The position numbers and the translations under genes are program-made. Below are positions 33,546-42,738 of a stretch of 64,000 nt of DNA, one piece after another (position 1 is the first letter of the stretch; the number at the start of each line of letters is the position of its first letter). The notes below the pieces were generated by a model that was given only the letters and a program-made list of their open reading frames with translations, was not told the origin of the DNA and did no database searches. Origin of the DNA: Atherix ibis (Eukaryota; Arthropoda; Insecta; Diptera; Athericidae); NCBI GenBank assembly GCA_958298945.1, contig OY282610.1, forward strand, positions 66,647,088 to 66,711,087, read 5' to 3'.

Positions 33546-36500
33546 TTTTCGTTATCTGAAATTTAATTAGGTGGGGCACAAATCACCAAGGCTATGCATG
33601 GAGTTTTCGATCAGTTTTGTGCCTCTGGAACCGATTGTACGATCATATGAAAGAGCCGGTATCATCAGGATCGGTGGAGTCGAGATAACGTACTATAATT
33701 AAAGTTGTTCGTGTGCAGTTGTCGCATACTATACAAATATTGTAAAGTTAATATAATTGTACAAATAATTGCTTTACACCGGCTTGCCAAATTTTAATTA
33801 CATTAATAACGCAAATATTTTGTCATTGCGCAATATTAAAATAAGAACGAGTGAAGTAAATCATCTAAATAAATTTCTCAAATGCGTTGTTAACACGTGG
33901 TGCCGAAGCGAATATTTCGAAATGTATAAAAAAAATCGACTAAAACGAGAAAATGAACTTATTACTCGTAGATACGGCAAGACGCACATTAAAACTTTCG
34001 CCATGCTGAAGCGCGGAGCGATACTATAAAAACTGTTGAAAAGAAAAATGGAATCTGGCGATAATTATGGCAAGATATTGACGAAGAAGAGAGGGTAAAA
34101 GGAGATATTAACATTAGCGCAGACCATATAGAACCAATTTGGATCAAAATAAATTATACTCTACGAATCAGCCCATTAAAAATATTAACTTTTGGGGAAT
34201 TCTATCGGAAAAAAATTACGTGTTCTGCAACAGGCCTCCAGTAACTATCTACACGTATTTTGTTAATATCGACTATTCATTTATGTATCTTTATATCGAA
34301 ACAATTTTTTTTAGAAACTTGCAGTTTTCATGATCAATGTTTGGTAAATTATTGAAAGCTACTACCAATATTGTAGAATTAACGCTACAATATACTTTTT
34401 CTGTTAAGTTTATTTAAATTTTTTAACGTCTATTATTTATATTTCGCGGTATTATTTTTCGAAACGCATGATAAAAACCCAACTTCACCAATCATGCTTT
34501 GCAGGTTTTGAGTGGAGGAGAAGGGCATATGTAGAGGGGAATGTCTCATTACTTTTTCGGCTTTCCATTTCAATAATTGTTAAACGGACTTACGAAGGCA
34601 GATTTTTATTTACTATCGAGTCGTATTATTATCATTAAGAATTTTTATTTGTGCCTAAATATCGACTATTTAGTTTAATTAATGAAAATTTCAAAAATAG
34701 AGAAAATTTCCGAGTAACTTTTTCTAAAAAGAAACTGGTATAAATATTTTTGGTCGAAAAACTGAAAATATTTATGACAAATTTTTTCAATGAGTTTGCG
34801 TTTTTTTTTTCAACGTAATTTTTTAATATTACTTAAAAATGGGCATGTTACGAGTATTAAAATAATTTTTCATATAAAAAGTATACGTTTGTAAACAATT
34901 TATTTAAATAATTTTGCTTTTTGGATAATTGAACTTTATAAAATTTTATATTCAAAATGTAAAAGATTTCTGAAATTGCAAACAACTTTTTTTATTGACT
35001 TCAATTAAAAAATAATAAAAATTAAGACTATAAAAATATTTTATATTCTAGAAATAAAAAAAATGTCTAAAAATTTATTATTGCATAAGAAATGGATTTT
35101 TTAATTCTCTTTTTATTTGTGAGCGATATTTTTCATTTCCTACAATATAAAGTTTAAACAACAATTCGAAGAATATGTGAAGAAATTACAGAGCAAAGGG
35201 AATATAAAAAGGTGTGTTGGAGGATTTTCACTAAAATATTTCTTTTTCAGACTCTTGGGGTTTTTTTTCTTCTTTAAAGTAAAAAAAAGATACTATCTTT
35301 TACACATACTTTTCAAAATTTGGCAAATTATTAACGAACTAGTATATATCATTGATATTTTTTTATAAAATTTTAAACAAGCACATAAATTGAAAATACT
35401 TTATTTTTACTATATATCTTCCCGTGTTCGGTTTGCTTTAAATATTATATAATTTATTCACTTAATTCGTTTAATTTCAAAAAGAAAACATAAATTTTTT
35501 ATATTTTTGGATAAATTTTTCAATAATTTCCAAGACAATAATGGTAATTGAAAAATAATAAAAATAGTTTAAGAAACAAAAATTAATAATTTTAAATATT
35601 CCTACTTAAGTAGAGACTTGATTTATTGAAGACGCAATATTCTATACGTTCTGATATAATTTTTCACGTAAAGACAATTTGAATAATCTAAATAGTGTCA
35701 ACACTAAATTCTTTTCGAACTGACGTTTTTTACTATGCAAACTTCTGTGCATTGCATCGCATATAGACTGATATGATAAATCAATATAAAACAGTAGATT
35801 GTAAATACAATGGAAATTGATTAATTAAGGTAAATAGAAAAATTTGCACAAGTGAAAAATATAAAGAAAATAATATTGAATTTTTTCAAAAAATTTCATC
35901 CCAAAATCATATGTGAAAAGTTCTGACATGAGACAATGTATTAAGTTTGTACGAAATGAGGTAACCAATCTAAATCAATTAAAAAATCAATTATCATACA
36001 ATATTCTGTACCTTTATTTTCTTTGAATGTCCACTTGTTTTCATGATCAATGTTTTGATAAATTATTAGTAAATTTTTTTTTGTAGTAAATACAATAGAG
36101 AAGTAATCATAAAATCTATATAATATTAGAAAAAAGAAAAAAATGCAATTTTCTTTAAGAATTTACAAAAAATATATTTTTAAAGAAAATATAAAATATG
36201 AAATTACTTTAAAAATTTTATTATTAAATTAAATTTTTACCTTTTTTTTGATTATTGCTCAACTAATAAATACAATATATAAAAATGGAATATGATCCAA
36301 TTAAAATATATTAATTTTATTAGCTTGGATTTTTTATGAAGTGAAAAAAAATAATAAAAACCACTAATTACATTTTTATTTTCTATATGGGAATAAACAC
36401 ATAATTTCAAGCTTAAAACTTTATTATCGAAAGTTGAATTTAAAGCACAAAAAATTATTATAAAAAATACGACATTACATTTATTATATGTTACATTTAC

Positions 36501-37210
36501 AGTATATACAGAAAAAAAAAACAGAAAAATAAAATAAAATGTTTAACAATAAAAAAGGAATTAAAATAATAGTCGAGAAAAAAATAGTTATTAAATAAAT
36601 GACATATAATTTAAGTAATAAAGGAAAAATTAATTAAATATTGTTAAACTGAACGATACATTAAGGGAATATTAATTAAATTAAATAAAAAATTTTATTA
36701 TCACCAAGTTGAAAATTAAATAAATAAATTATTAAATATGTGTAAACGTCAATAAATTTTTGTATATAAATAAATAACCATAATTATTTTTAAAATTTTT
36801 TTCTTTATTTTGTTTCTTTCTTTTTTTTTGCATGACGTATTTTTCTATCCTCCTGCATTAGAATATTTTTTCTCTTTCCTTTTCCTTCTAGTTTCAAAGT
36901 TTTTTTTCTTATTTTTTTGGTTATTTCTTTTGCATAAATAAGGAAATCTTAAGTTTAATGGTAATAAGAAAATGTTTTACGAAACTATCCCAAAAATGTT
37001 AGTTGTTAATGCTAATGATAAATGCTACCAAGAAGAAAAAATAATAAAATAATATTTAACGGAGAATTTTTTTTTCGACAAGTATTTTATAAATGACCAA
37101 CGAATTTTAGATTTTTTTTTGTTTTGTAATTAGACTTTCTATATAATTAATTGTAAATCCTAATTATAAGAATATATGAATTATAATGAATCGTCACTAA
37201 ACCGATAATT
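33546..37210. other. Very AT-rich stretch, no gene recognised
   Basis: Positions 34600-37000 are dominated by A/T runs and any short frames are low-complexity. An 86-codon frame at 33769-34029 has no known motif. Confidence 0.55.
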
Positions 37211-37213
37211 TTA

Positions 37214-37735
37214 TTTAAGGTTCCTCCTGTCCCACAGGTACCCGGTCCAACATCCGCGACTCCATATAAGATGTAGGAAGTGAGAGATCATCGTCGCAAT
37301 AAAAGAGGTACTACAAAATTATTTCGTCGACGAGTGCTAAGAAGAGGATTTGGGGAAAGGTCAGGGAAAGATTTAACAACTTAGTCTCTCCCATCACCTT
37401 CGGCGGTCAGCGTCAGCTTTTTTCATTTTCTTTTATCTTTCCCAATTTTTACACCTCTCCCCTCATTTCCTGTTGTTTTCTCTCTTTGCATCTCATTACT
37501 TTTCAAAGTTCTTTCTTCTTTCTCCTTCTTCCTCTCCTATGGAGAAGTTAACACCTTGTGGTATCTCTATTTTCCCTTAAATGTTTCGGCGTGATGATTT
37601 TATAGTTATGATGGGTGTGAGAGCACAACTTTGCACACACTTTGAAATCCCCGAAATCATCTCTTAAAGCCAGCGACAAGCGTGCTTAGCAAGTTAAGGT
37701 ACTTTCTGAGTATAGCCAACGCTGACCATACTTCT
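37214..37735 (+). repeat. Dispersed repeat of unknown class, copy A
   Basis: This block of higher GC holds GATTTGGGGAAAGGTCAGGGAAAG, a CT-rich middle, then ATGTTTCGGCGTGATG, AGTTATGATGGGTGTG and GCGACAAGCGTGCTTAGCA. The 3' part is shared with 19685-19850 and more weakly with 61900-62330. No protein, poly(A) or inverted termini show its class. Confidence 0.55.
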
Positions 37736-37743
37736 GTTGTGAC

Positions 37744-38019
37744 TTAGGATAACTTTTTTTTAAATATATTATTTTCATACCACCGCTCTTTGCATCTAAC
37801 ACCCTGAATTATAAACGAATTCAAATGAAGACCATAACAGAACTGTAACACGCCGGAGTGAAGATGAAGTATTTGAGTCTTAAACCTCTGCTGCCATAAG
37901 CAGTGAGAGCGCCCGAGATACTCGTAATTTCCAGTATCTCCAACCAGCGATCCGAAGATCGTGCCCGCGATATAGGTATCAACCAGAGCCACCACGTAAA
38001 TGCCGAAGCACCTCACCAT
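37744..38019 (-). CDS. Unidentified 91-codon ORF with coding-like composition
   Basis: From ATG 38019 the frame reads MVRCFGIYVVALVDTYIAGT, then IFGSLVGDTGNYEYLGRSHC and on to an AT-rich end. The first 45 codons have mostly G/C third positions, unlike the neighbourhood, and a hydrophobic stretch (residues 5-30) resembling a membrane segment. I do not recognise the family. The ATG is followed by GTGAGG, which could instead be a splice donor of an exon ending at this ATG. It may be an exon fragment, part of an unknown repeat, or chance. It lies about 50 bp upstream of the Jockey insertion. Confidence 0.25.
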   Translation of the reverse strand: MVRCFGIYVVALVDTYIAGTIFGSLVGDTGNYEYLGRSHCLWQQRFKTQILHLHSGVLQFCYGLHLNSFIIQGVRCKERWYENNIFKKKLS

Positions 38020-38060
38020 AACCGAGCACAGAAGCTAGTTCATTTTTATAGAACACAAAC

Positions 38061-38068
38061 AGGCACGA
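38061..38068 (+). repeat. Candidate target duplication of full-length Jockey, left
   Basis: AGGCACGA here recurs at 42731-42738 immediately after the poly(A). Eight bases could match by chance, and the first A may belong to the tail, so the 5' boundary of the element is provisional. Confidence 0.5.
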
Positions 38069-38196
38069 GATGGATTTAGTCTGGTCCACACTGCGTACCA
38101 GTGCGGACGTACGTATCTCTCTACGTATATCGATCGATAAATACCTAAACAGTTCGGATGCAAAAATATATTAAAATAAAAGTGAAATAAAATAAG

Positions 38197-38224
38197 TACA
38201 AAAGTGAAATAATTCACTTTTGTA
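38197..38224 (+). promoter_or_regulatory. Perfect hairpin in the Jockey 5' UTR
   Basis: TACAAAAGTGAA (38197-38208) and TTCACTTTTGTA (38213-38224) are exact reverse complements around a 4-nt loop. AGTGAAATAAAATA just before repeats part of the arm. It may be an RNA structure in the leader; a role is only inferred. Confidence 0.5.
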
Positions 38225-38506
38225 TTATTTAATATAATACAAAATATATTATATAATATTATACTTTTAATACGTACAGACAATGGTGTGAAAAGTGTTG
38301 AAAAAAAAAAAATAAAGCAAGCACGTTTATTAATAATAAATAATAAATATTTAAAAAAAAAAAAAAAAAAAAAAAAACACTGGAAATTAAAGTGATTCAG
38401 TATTGGAAAAAAAAAAAAAAAAATTTGTATTGCTTAGAACACAAACGGAAGAGTTCATTTTATCGAGTTCCGAGTTTATTTCGTTTTTGTGTTCCTTGTA
38501 ACTGTA

Positions 38507-39877
38507 ATGGCTAGCACCGCTAGGCAAGTCATGCTATCTGCTACGGACACCGAAGCAGACACTGAGTCAGTGACAGATTTCATGCGGCCATCCGGCAGGC
38601 CAAAAAGAAAACAGACAAAGAGTCCATCTGGATCGACCAATACGCCGAACACATCGCCAAAAGTGATAAAAAAGACAATGAAAATAAAAAAAACAGAAAA
38701 ACAAACACCAACAACTAGCACCGCCAATCGGTTTCAAATACTGGCAAGTATGGATGTCGAGCCAGAGCGAATCAGTACACCAAATGAAACCGTGAAGCCA
38801 CCGCCAATCTTTATTAAAAACGTTGTAAATTTTGTTGAGATTGGCCGTGCTATTGAAAAAAGAATTGGCCCTGATGCATTCATTTGCAAGGCTCATATTA
38901 AAGGCCTTGCAATTCAAGCGAATAGTGGGATGGCCTACCGAAGTATCGTCCAATACTTGGACGAAATGAAGGCGGACTTCCACACGTACCAGGCGAAGGA
39001 TGAAAAACCTTTTAAAGTGGTAGTCCGGAATCTGCACCACACCACTCCCATAGAGGAAATAAGAAAAGAACTGGAGATGCTGGGTCACGAGGTAACTAGC
39101 ATCTCAAATGTTAAGCAGAGGAATGCAGCGCTTCCTCTGTTTTTCATCTCGTTAAGACAAGCGGCTAACAACAAGACCATTTTTGATCTGGAAACGCTTG
39201 TCTATACAAGAATCAAAGTGGAGGAGCCTTATCCCACTAAGGACATAGTTCAATGCCACAGATGTCAACAGTACGGCCACACCAAATCATACTGTCGGCA
39301 CAAGCCAAAATGCGTAAAATGTGCGGGGGAACACCTGACCGCAGAATGCATTAAAACGCGAGACAATCCAGCAAGGTGTGTACTTTGTGCTGGAAGCCAC
39401 CCGGCAAACTACAAAGGCTGCTCCACATATAAAATGCTGCAGACAAAAATACGCCCAAATAATAATACATCCACAAATAGGACGGGACTAACATCATTGC
39501 CAGTGCGACGAAACCTGACATTTACTGAGATTGCATCTGGGCAGAAACAACATCAACAGCAGCAACAACAACCTCAACAACAAAACCATCCACATCAACC
39601 TCCTCATCAACAACAACAGCAACCACAACATAAGCAGCAGCACCAACAACAGCGCCAGCAACATCACCAACACCAGGAACAGCAGCAACAACAACAACAG
39701 CAGAAAAATGGTAGTCATGTTCCTATTCCTCCCCCATTATCCTCCTCCTCAGACCTAACAACACTTCTTTCCACAATAACCAACAAATTAATTCAAGAAA
39801 TTACTCTTCTTCTCACTCCTCTGTTAACTGCTTTAACAACCGCCATTTCCTCACTAACAAGCAATATGAATAAATAA
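38507..39877 (+). CDS. Jockey ORF1 (gag-like nucleocapsid protein)
   Basis: The protein has 456 residues from ATG 38507 (TGTAATGG context); upstream in-frame codons back to GTG 38489 are not a plausible start. The basic N-terminus has RPSGRPKRKQTK. A Pre-C2HC-like region follows (about 125-245: KAHIKGL, KPFKVVVRNLHHTTPIEEI, ETLVYTRIKVEEPYPT). Three zinc knuckles follow at about 250-305: CHRCQQYGHTKSYC, CVKCAGEHLTAEC and CVLCAGSHPANYKGC, as in Jockey/I ORF1 proteins. A Gln/His-rich tract occupies about residues 348-399. The C-terminus has a Leu/Thr-rich helix (LLSTITNKLIQEITLLLTPL). It should bind element RNA and form particles. The stop TAA is followed at once by the ORF2 ATG in the same frame. 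Confidence 0.92.
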   Translation: MASTARQVMLSATDTEADTESVTDFMRPSGRPKRKQTKSPSGSTNTPNTSPKVIKKTMKIKKTEKQTPTTSTANRFQILASMDVEPERISTPNETVKPPPIFIKNVVNFVEIGRAIEKRIGPDAFICKAHIKGLAIQANSGMAYRSIVQYLDEMKADFHTYQAKDEKPFKVVVRNLHHTTPIEEIRKELEMLGHEVTSISNVKQRNAALPLFFISLRQAANNKTIFDLETLVYTRIKVEEPYPTKDIVQCHRCQQYGHTKSYCRHKPKCVKCAGEHLTAECIKTRDNPARCVLCAGSHPANYKGCSTYKMLQTKIRPNNNTSTNRTGLTSLPVRRNLTFTEIASGQKQHQQQQQQPQQQNHPHQPPHQQQQQPQHKQQHQQQRQQHHQHQEQQQQQQQQKNGSHVPIPPPLSSSSDLTTLLSTITNKLIQEITLLLTPLLTALTTAISSLTSNMNK

Positions 39878-42577
39878 ATGTTCTCGTCAACCGATAAATC
39901 CCTATCCATCCTTCTCTGGAATGCTAACGGACTGACTTTACACCGACAAGAACTAGACATTCTCTTACACAACAAACGCATAGACGTTGCACTGATTACA
40001 GAAACTCACTTTACGTCCAGGTCGTTTTTTGCTATACGTGACTACAAAACATACAGAACTGACCATCCAGACAACACAGCACACGGTGGAACTGCCATCC
40101 TTATTAGAAATTCCTTAAATCATTCCTTCCACTCACAAACTGCCACCGAATCCCTTCAGTCAATAGTTATTACCCTTCAATGTAAATCCTTTACCTTTAA
40201 CGTTGCATCTGTTTATTGTCCTCCAAATAAAAAATTAACTCCCATACAATTTGATTCCTTCTTCAAATCAATTGGAAAATCCTTCATCGCGGGAGGAGAT
40301 TATAATGCCAAGCACCCTAAATGGGGATGCCGTGTTTCGAATCCCCGAGGAAAGATTCTCCAAAAACTCCTCTCCCATACCACTCTTGAGGTCCTATCTC
40401 CTCCCACGCCCACATATTGGCCGACCAGTGTCAGAAACCTTCCCGATATTCTAGATTATTTCATAACCACACCCATACATTCCATTAATACTTCCATAGA
40501 TACACTCCTTGACCTGAATTCCGACCATTCCCCTGTTCTCCTAACACTAGACACTTCTCCTTCCTTAAAATCCTATCCTGCCAAACTTGTAAATGGGAAA
40601 GTTGATTGGGACATTTTTAGACAAAACTTAGACCAACAGATTCATTTACAACAAAGCCTTAAGAACGTACAAGAAATAGACGATGCCGTAAACGACTTGA
40701 CTGTTTGCATACAGAACTCAATCACTAACGCCCACATAACTCATAACAAACCAACCATACGAGAACATGACTATAATCTTCCGCAAAAAATTCGCAGCTT
40801 GATAAGCGAGAAACGTCGAGCCAGGGCCCACTGGCAACGTTCAAGAATGCCAAATGAGAAGAAAAAACTGAACCAACTACAACGAGAACTGAAACAAGAA
40901 ATAATTAATTATAACAACGAACGATTTACTGAATACACAGAATCACTGACAACTAATAAGTCACTCTGGACAGCTACCCGACGAATTCTCAAATACAAAA
41001 CAGCTACACACCCGCTCCGGAATACCGACGGAACCTGGGCAAAAACAGATAAACAGAAAGCCGACATCTTCGGCAAACACTTAGAAAACATCTTTAAGCC
41101 TCACGAAGATGTCCAAGACATTCTGCATGACGAACAAATATTCCGACAAATATCAACTCAGTTGCCCATAAGTCCACCTCCTAAGTTTTTCACTCCTTCC
41201 GAAGTTAAATTCACAATAGAACACCTTTCCAATAGAAAAGCCCCAGGATATGACTTAATAACTTCAGAAATCCTGAAACAAATTTCCAAAAAAACCCTCG
41301 TCCTTATAACCTATATTTATAATAGTATCCTCCGCACATCATTTTTTCCTTCCCTGTGGAAGTTTTCCATAATTAAGATGATCCCAAAACCCAATAAGCC
41401 CAAAAACCTTCCCACCTCAAATAGACCTATAAGCCTCCTTCCCATGTTATCAAAAATCCTAGAAAAATTAATCCTAAAACGCCTTTATCCCATTTTTGAA
41501 ACCGAGGGTGTCATTCCTCAGCATCAGTTTGGATTTCGACCTGAGCATTCCACTATCCAGCAGTGTCATCGCGTAGTCGACTACATAGCGTGTTCGCTAG
41601 AGCGAAAGGAATACTGCCCAGGAGTGTTTCTTGACATTTCGCATGCTTTCGACCGTGTATGGCACCCTGGATTGCTTTGGAAGTTGCAGCGAGTCCTACC
41701 CTCGAGTTATTTCCACATCCTTAAATCTTATCTCTCAGACCGATATTTTCAGGTAGCTGAAAATATGGAGTACTCTGACATTTATCCAATTTCCGCCGGT
41801 GTCCCTCAAGGAAGTATCCTAGGTCCTATCCTATATAACATTTATACCCATGACATTCCTTGCCACAACAACATCCTAACCGCAACATATGCTGACGATA
41901 CAGCCATCCTGACACATCACAAAGATCCTTCCACAGCCATTAGTATCCTTCAGAACCACATCCACTCCTTAGAAACTTGGTTCAAAAGGTGGAGAGTGAA
42001 GGTAAATGAGCAAAAATCTGCTCATGTAACTTTCACACTCTGCCGAGAACAAATTCCCGACATAACCCTAAACGGCAGTATTATTCCACAAAAAAATAGC
42101 GTACGTTACCTTGGACTTATATTCGACAAACGGTTAACCTGGAACCTTCATACGAAAACTAAAAGACGTGAACTTAACGGACGATACAAACAATTCTTAC
42201 GTCTCCTAGACAGCAAATCGAAACTTACAACACCAAGTAAACTATTACTGTACAATACGGTTCTGAAACCAATATGGACATATGGTCTAGAACTTTGGGG
42301 TTCGACTAAGCATTCCAACTCCCTTCCAATCCAATCCCTACAATCCCGAATCCTTCGTAAAATTGTCAATGCCCCCTTTTATGTGCGAAACACTGTTATC
42401 CACCGTGACCTAAATGTTCCATTTGTTCGTGAACTATGCATCTCCCGATATAAAAAATTCCATTCGCACCTATCCTTCCACCCTAATCCTTTAGGAAGGG
42501 AACTTTTCACTCCCACCCTTCCAGTATACACCCATCGACGTTTAAAACGGCGATGGCCGAGAGATTATTTAAAATGA
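39878..42577 (+). CDS. Jockey ORF2 (APE endonuclease and reverse transcriptase)
   Basis: The protein has 899 residues. Endonuclease, about 9-225: SILLWNANGL, ALITETHF (Glu42), GGTAILIRN, GGDYNAKHPKWG (Asp141, Asn143), LDYF and NSDHSPVLL (Asp216, His217), all residues expected for an active AP-type nuclease. RT, about 450-740: KAPGYDLITSEIL, NRPISLLPMLSKILEKL, FGFRPEHSTIQQCHR, FLDISHAFDRVWH (Asp586), GVPQGSILGPILYNIY and TYADDTAIL (Asp673, Asp674). Residue 515 is Asn where relatives have Tyr in YRPISL. The C-terminal region includes PIWTYGLELWGS and FYVRNTVIHRDLNVPF. No frameshift or stop. It starts directly after the ORF1 stop, so its translation needs reinitiation or readthrough; which one is not visible. 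Confidence 0.95.
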   Translation: MFSSTDKSLSILLWNANGLTLHRQELDILLHNKRIDVALITETHFTSRSFFAIRDYKTYRTDHPDNTAHGGTAILIRNSLNHSFHSQTATESLQSIVITLQCKSFTFNVASVYCPPNKKLTPIQFDSFFKSIGKSFIAGGDYNAKHPKWGCRVSNPRGKILQKLLSHTTLEVLSPPTPTYWPTSVRNLPDILDYFITTPIHSINTSIDTLLDLNSDHSPVLLTLDTSPSLKSYPAKLVNGKVDWDIFRQNLDQQIHLQQSLKNVQEIDDAVNDLTVCIQNSITNAHITHNKPTIREHDYNLPQKIRSLISEKRRARAHWQRSRMPNEKKKLNQLQRELKQEIINYNNERFTEYTESLTTNKSLWTATRRILKYKTATHPLRNTDGTWAKTDKQKADIFGKHLENIFKPHEDVQDILHDEQIFRQISTQLPISPPPKFFTPSEVKFTIEHLSNRKAPGYDLITSEILKQISKKTLVLITYIYNSILRTSFFPSLWKFSIIKMIPKPNKPKNLPTSNRPISLLPMLSKILEKLILKRLYPIFETEGVIPQHQFGFRPEHSTIQQCHRVVDYIACSLERKEYCPGVFLDISHAFDRVWHPGLLWKLQRVLPSSYFHILKSYLSDRYFQVAENMEYSDIYPISAGVPQGSILGPILYNIYTHDIPCHNNILTATYADDTAILTHHKDPSTAISILQNHIHSLETWFKRWRVKVNEQKSAHVTFTLCREQIPDITLNGSIIPQKNSVRYLGLIFDKRLTWNLHTKTKRRELNGRYKQFLRLLDSKSKLTTPSKLLLYNTVLKPIWTYGLELWGSTKHSNSLPIQSLQSRILRKIVNAPFYVRNTVIHRDLNVPFVRELCISRYKKFHSHLSFHPNPLGRELFTPTLPVYTHRRLKRRWPRDYLK

Positions 42578-42730
42578 TAAAATAAAATTACCCTGTTCTG
42601 AGGTAACATCGATGGGTGTTTTCCTCCACATGTCTTCATGTCCTTGTATATTCCCGTAAAAAATCTGCTTGTTACTAGCATAAGTAGTTGTAGATATCAT
42701 TTAAAATAAAAAAAAAAAAAAAAAAAAAAA
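42578..42730 (+). other. Jockey 3' UTR and poly(A)
   Basis: The 3' UTR has CGATGGGTGTTTTCCTCC near 42610, CTGCTTGTTACTAGC near 42665 and GTAGTTGTAGAT near 42685, then A-rich tail. Diverged forms of the first motif end nearly every Jockey relic in this window (14.6, 24.96, 29.38, 49.36 and 59.97 kb). It is probably the RT recognition region. Confidence 0.8.
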
Positions 42731-42738
42731 AGGCACGA

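Larger units (their letters stand above)
38069..42730 (+). mobile_element. Full-length Jockey non-LTR retrotransposon
   Basis: The element is about 4.66 kb with a 5' UTR of about 440 bp, ORF1 (38507-39877), ORF2 (39878-42577), a 3' UTR of about 130 bp with CGATGGGTGTTTTCCTCC, and a poly(A) of about 20 A. Both ORFs are open. The 5' UTR contains two long A-runs (38351-38377 and 38407-38422), unusual for a LINE leader, and a perfect 12-bp hairpin. ORF1 packages the RNA; ORF2 nicks DNA and reverse transcribes at the nick. Its relatives at 14.5, 24, 27.35, 32.9, 47, 55.5 and 58.3 kb are all truncated. Confidence 0.9.

Noticed and set aside
34600..37000. AT-rich block as a possible mitochondrial insertion or origin
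   Set aside because: No mitochondrial coding or tRNA motifs seen, and AT richness alone is not evidence.
38489..38506. ORF1 starting at GTG 38489
   Set aside because: An ATG in good context lies at 38507, six codons downstream, and the upstream codons are leader sequence.
39494..39718. Leu-rich minus-strand ORF opposite ORF1
   Set aside because: It is the antisense of the CAA/CAG-rich Gln tract of ORF1.
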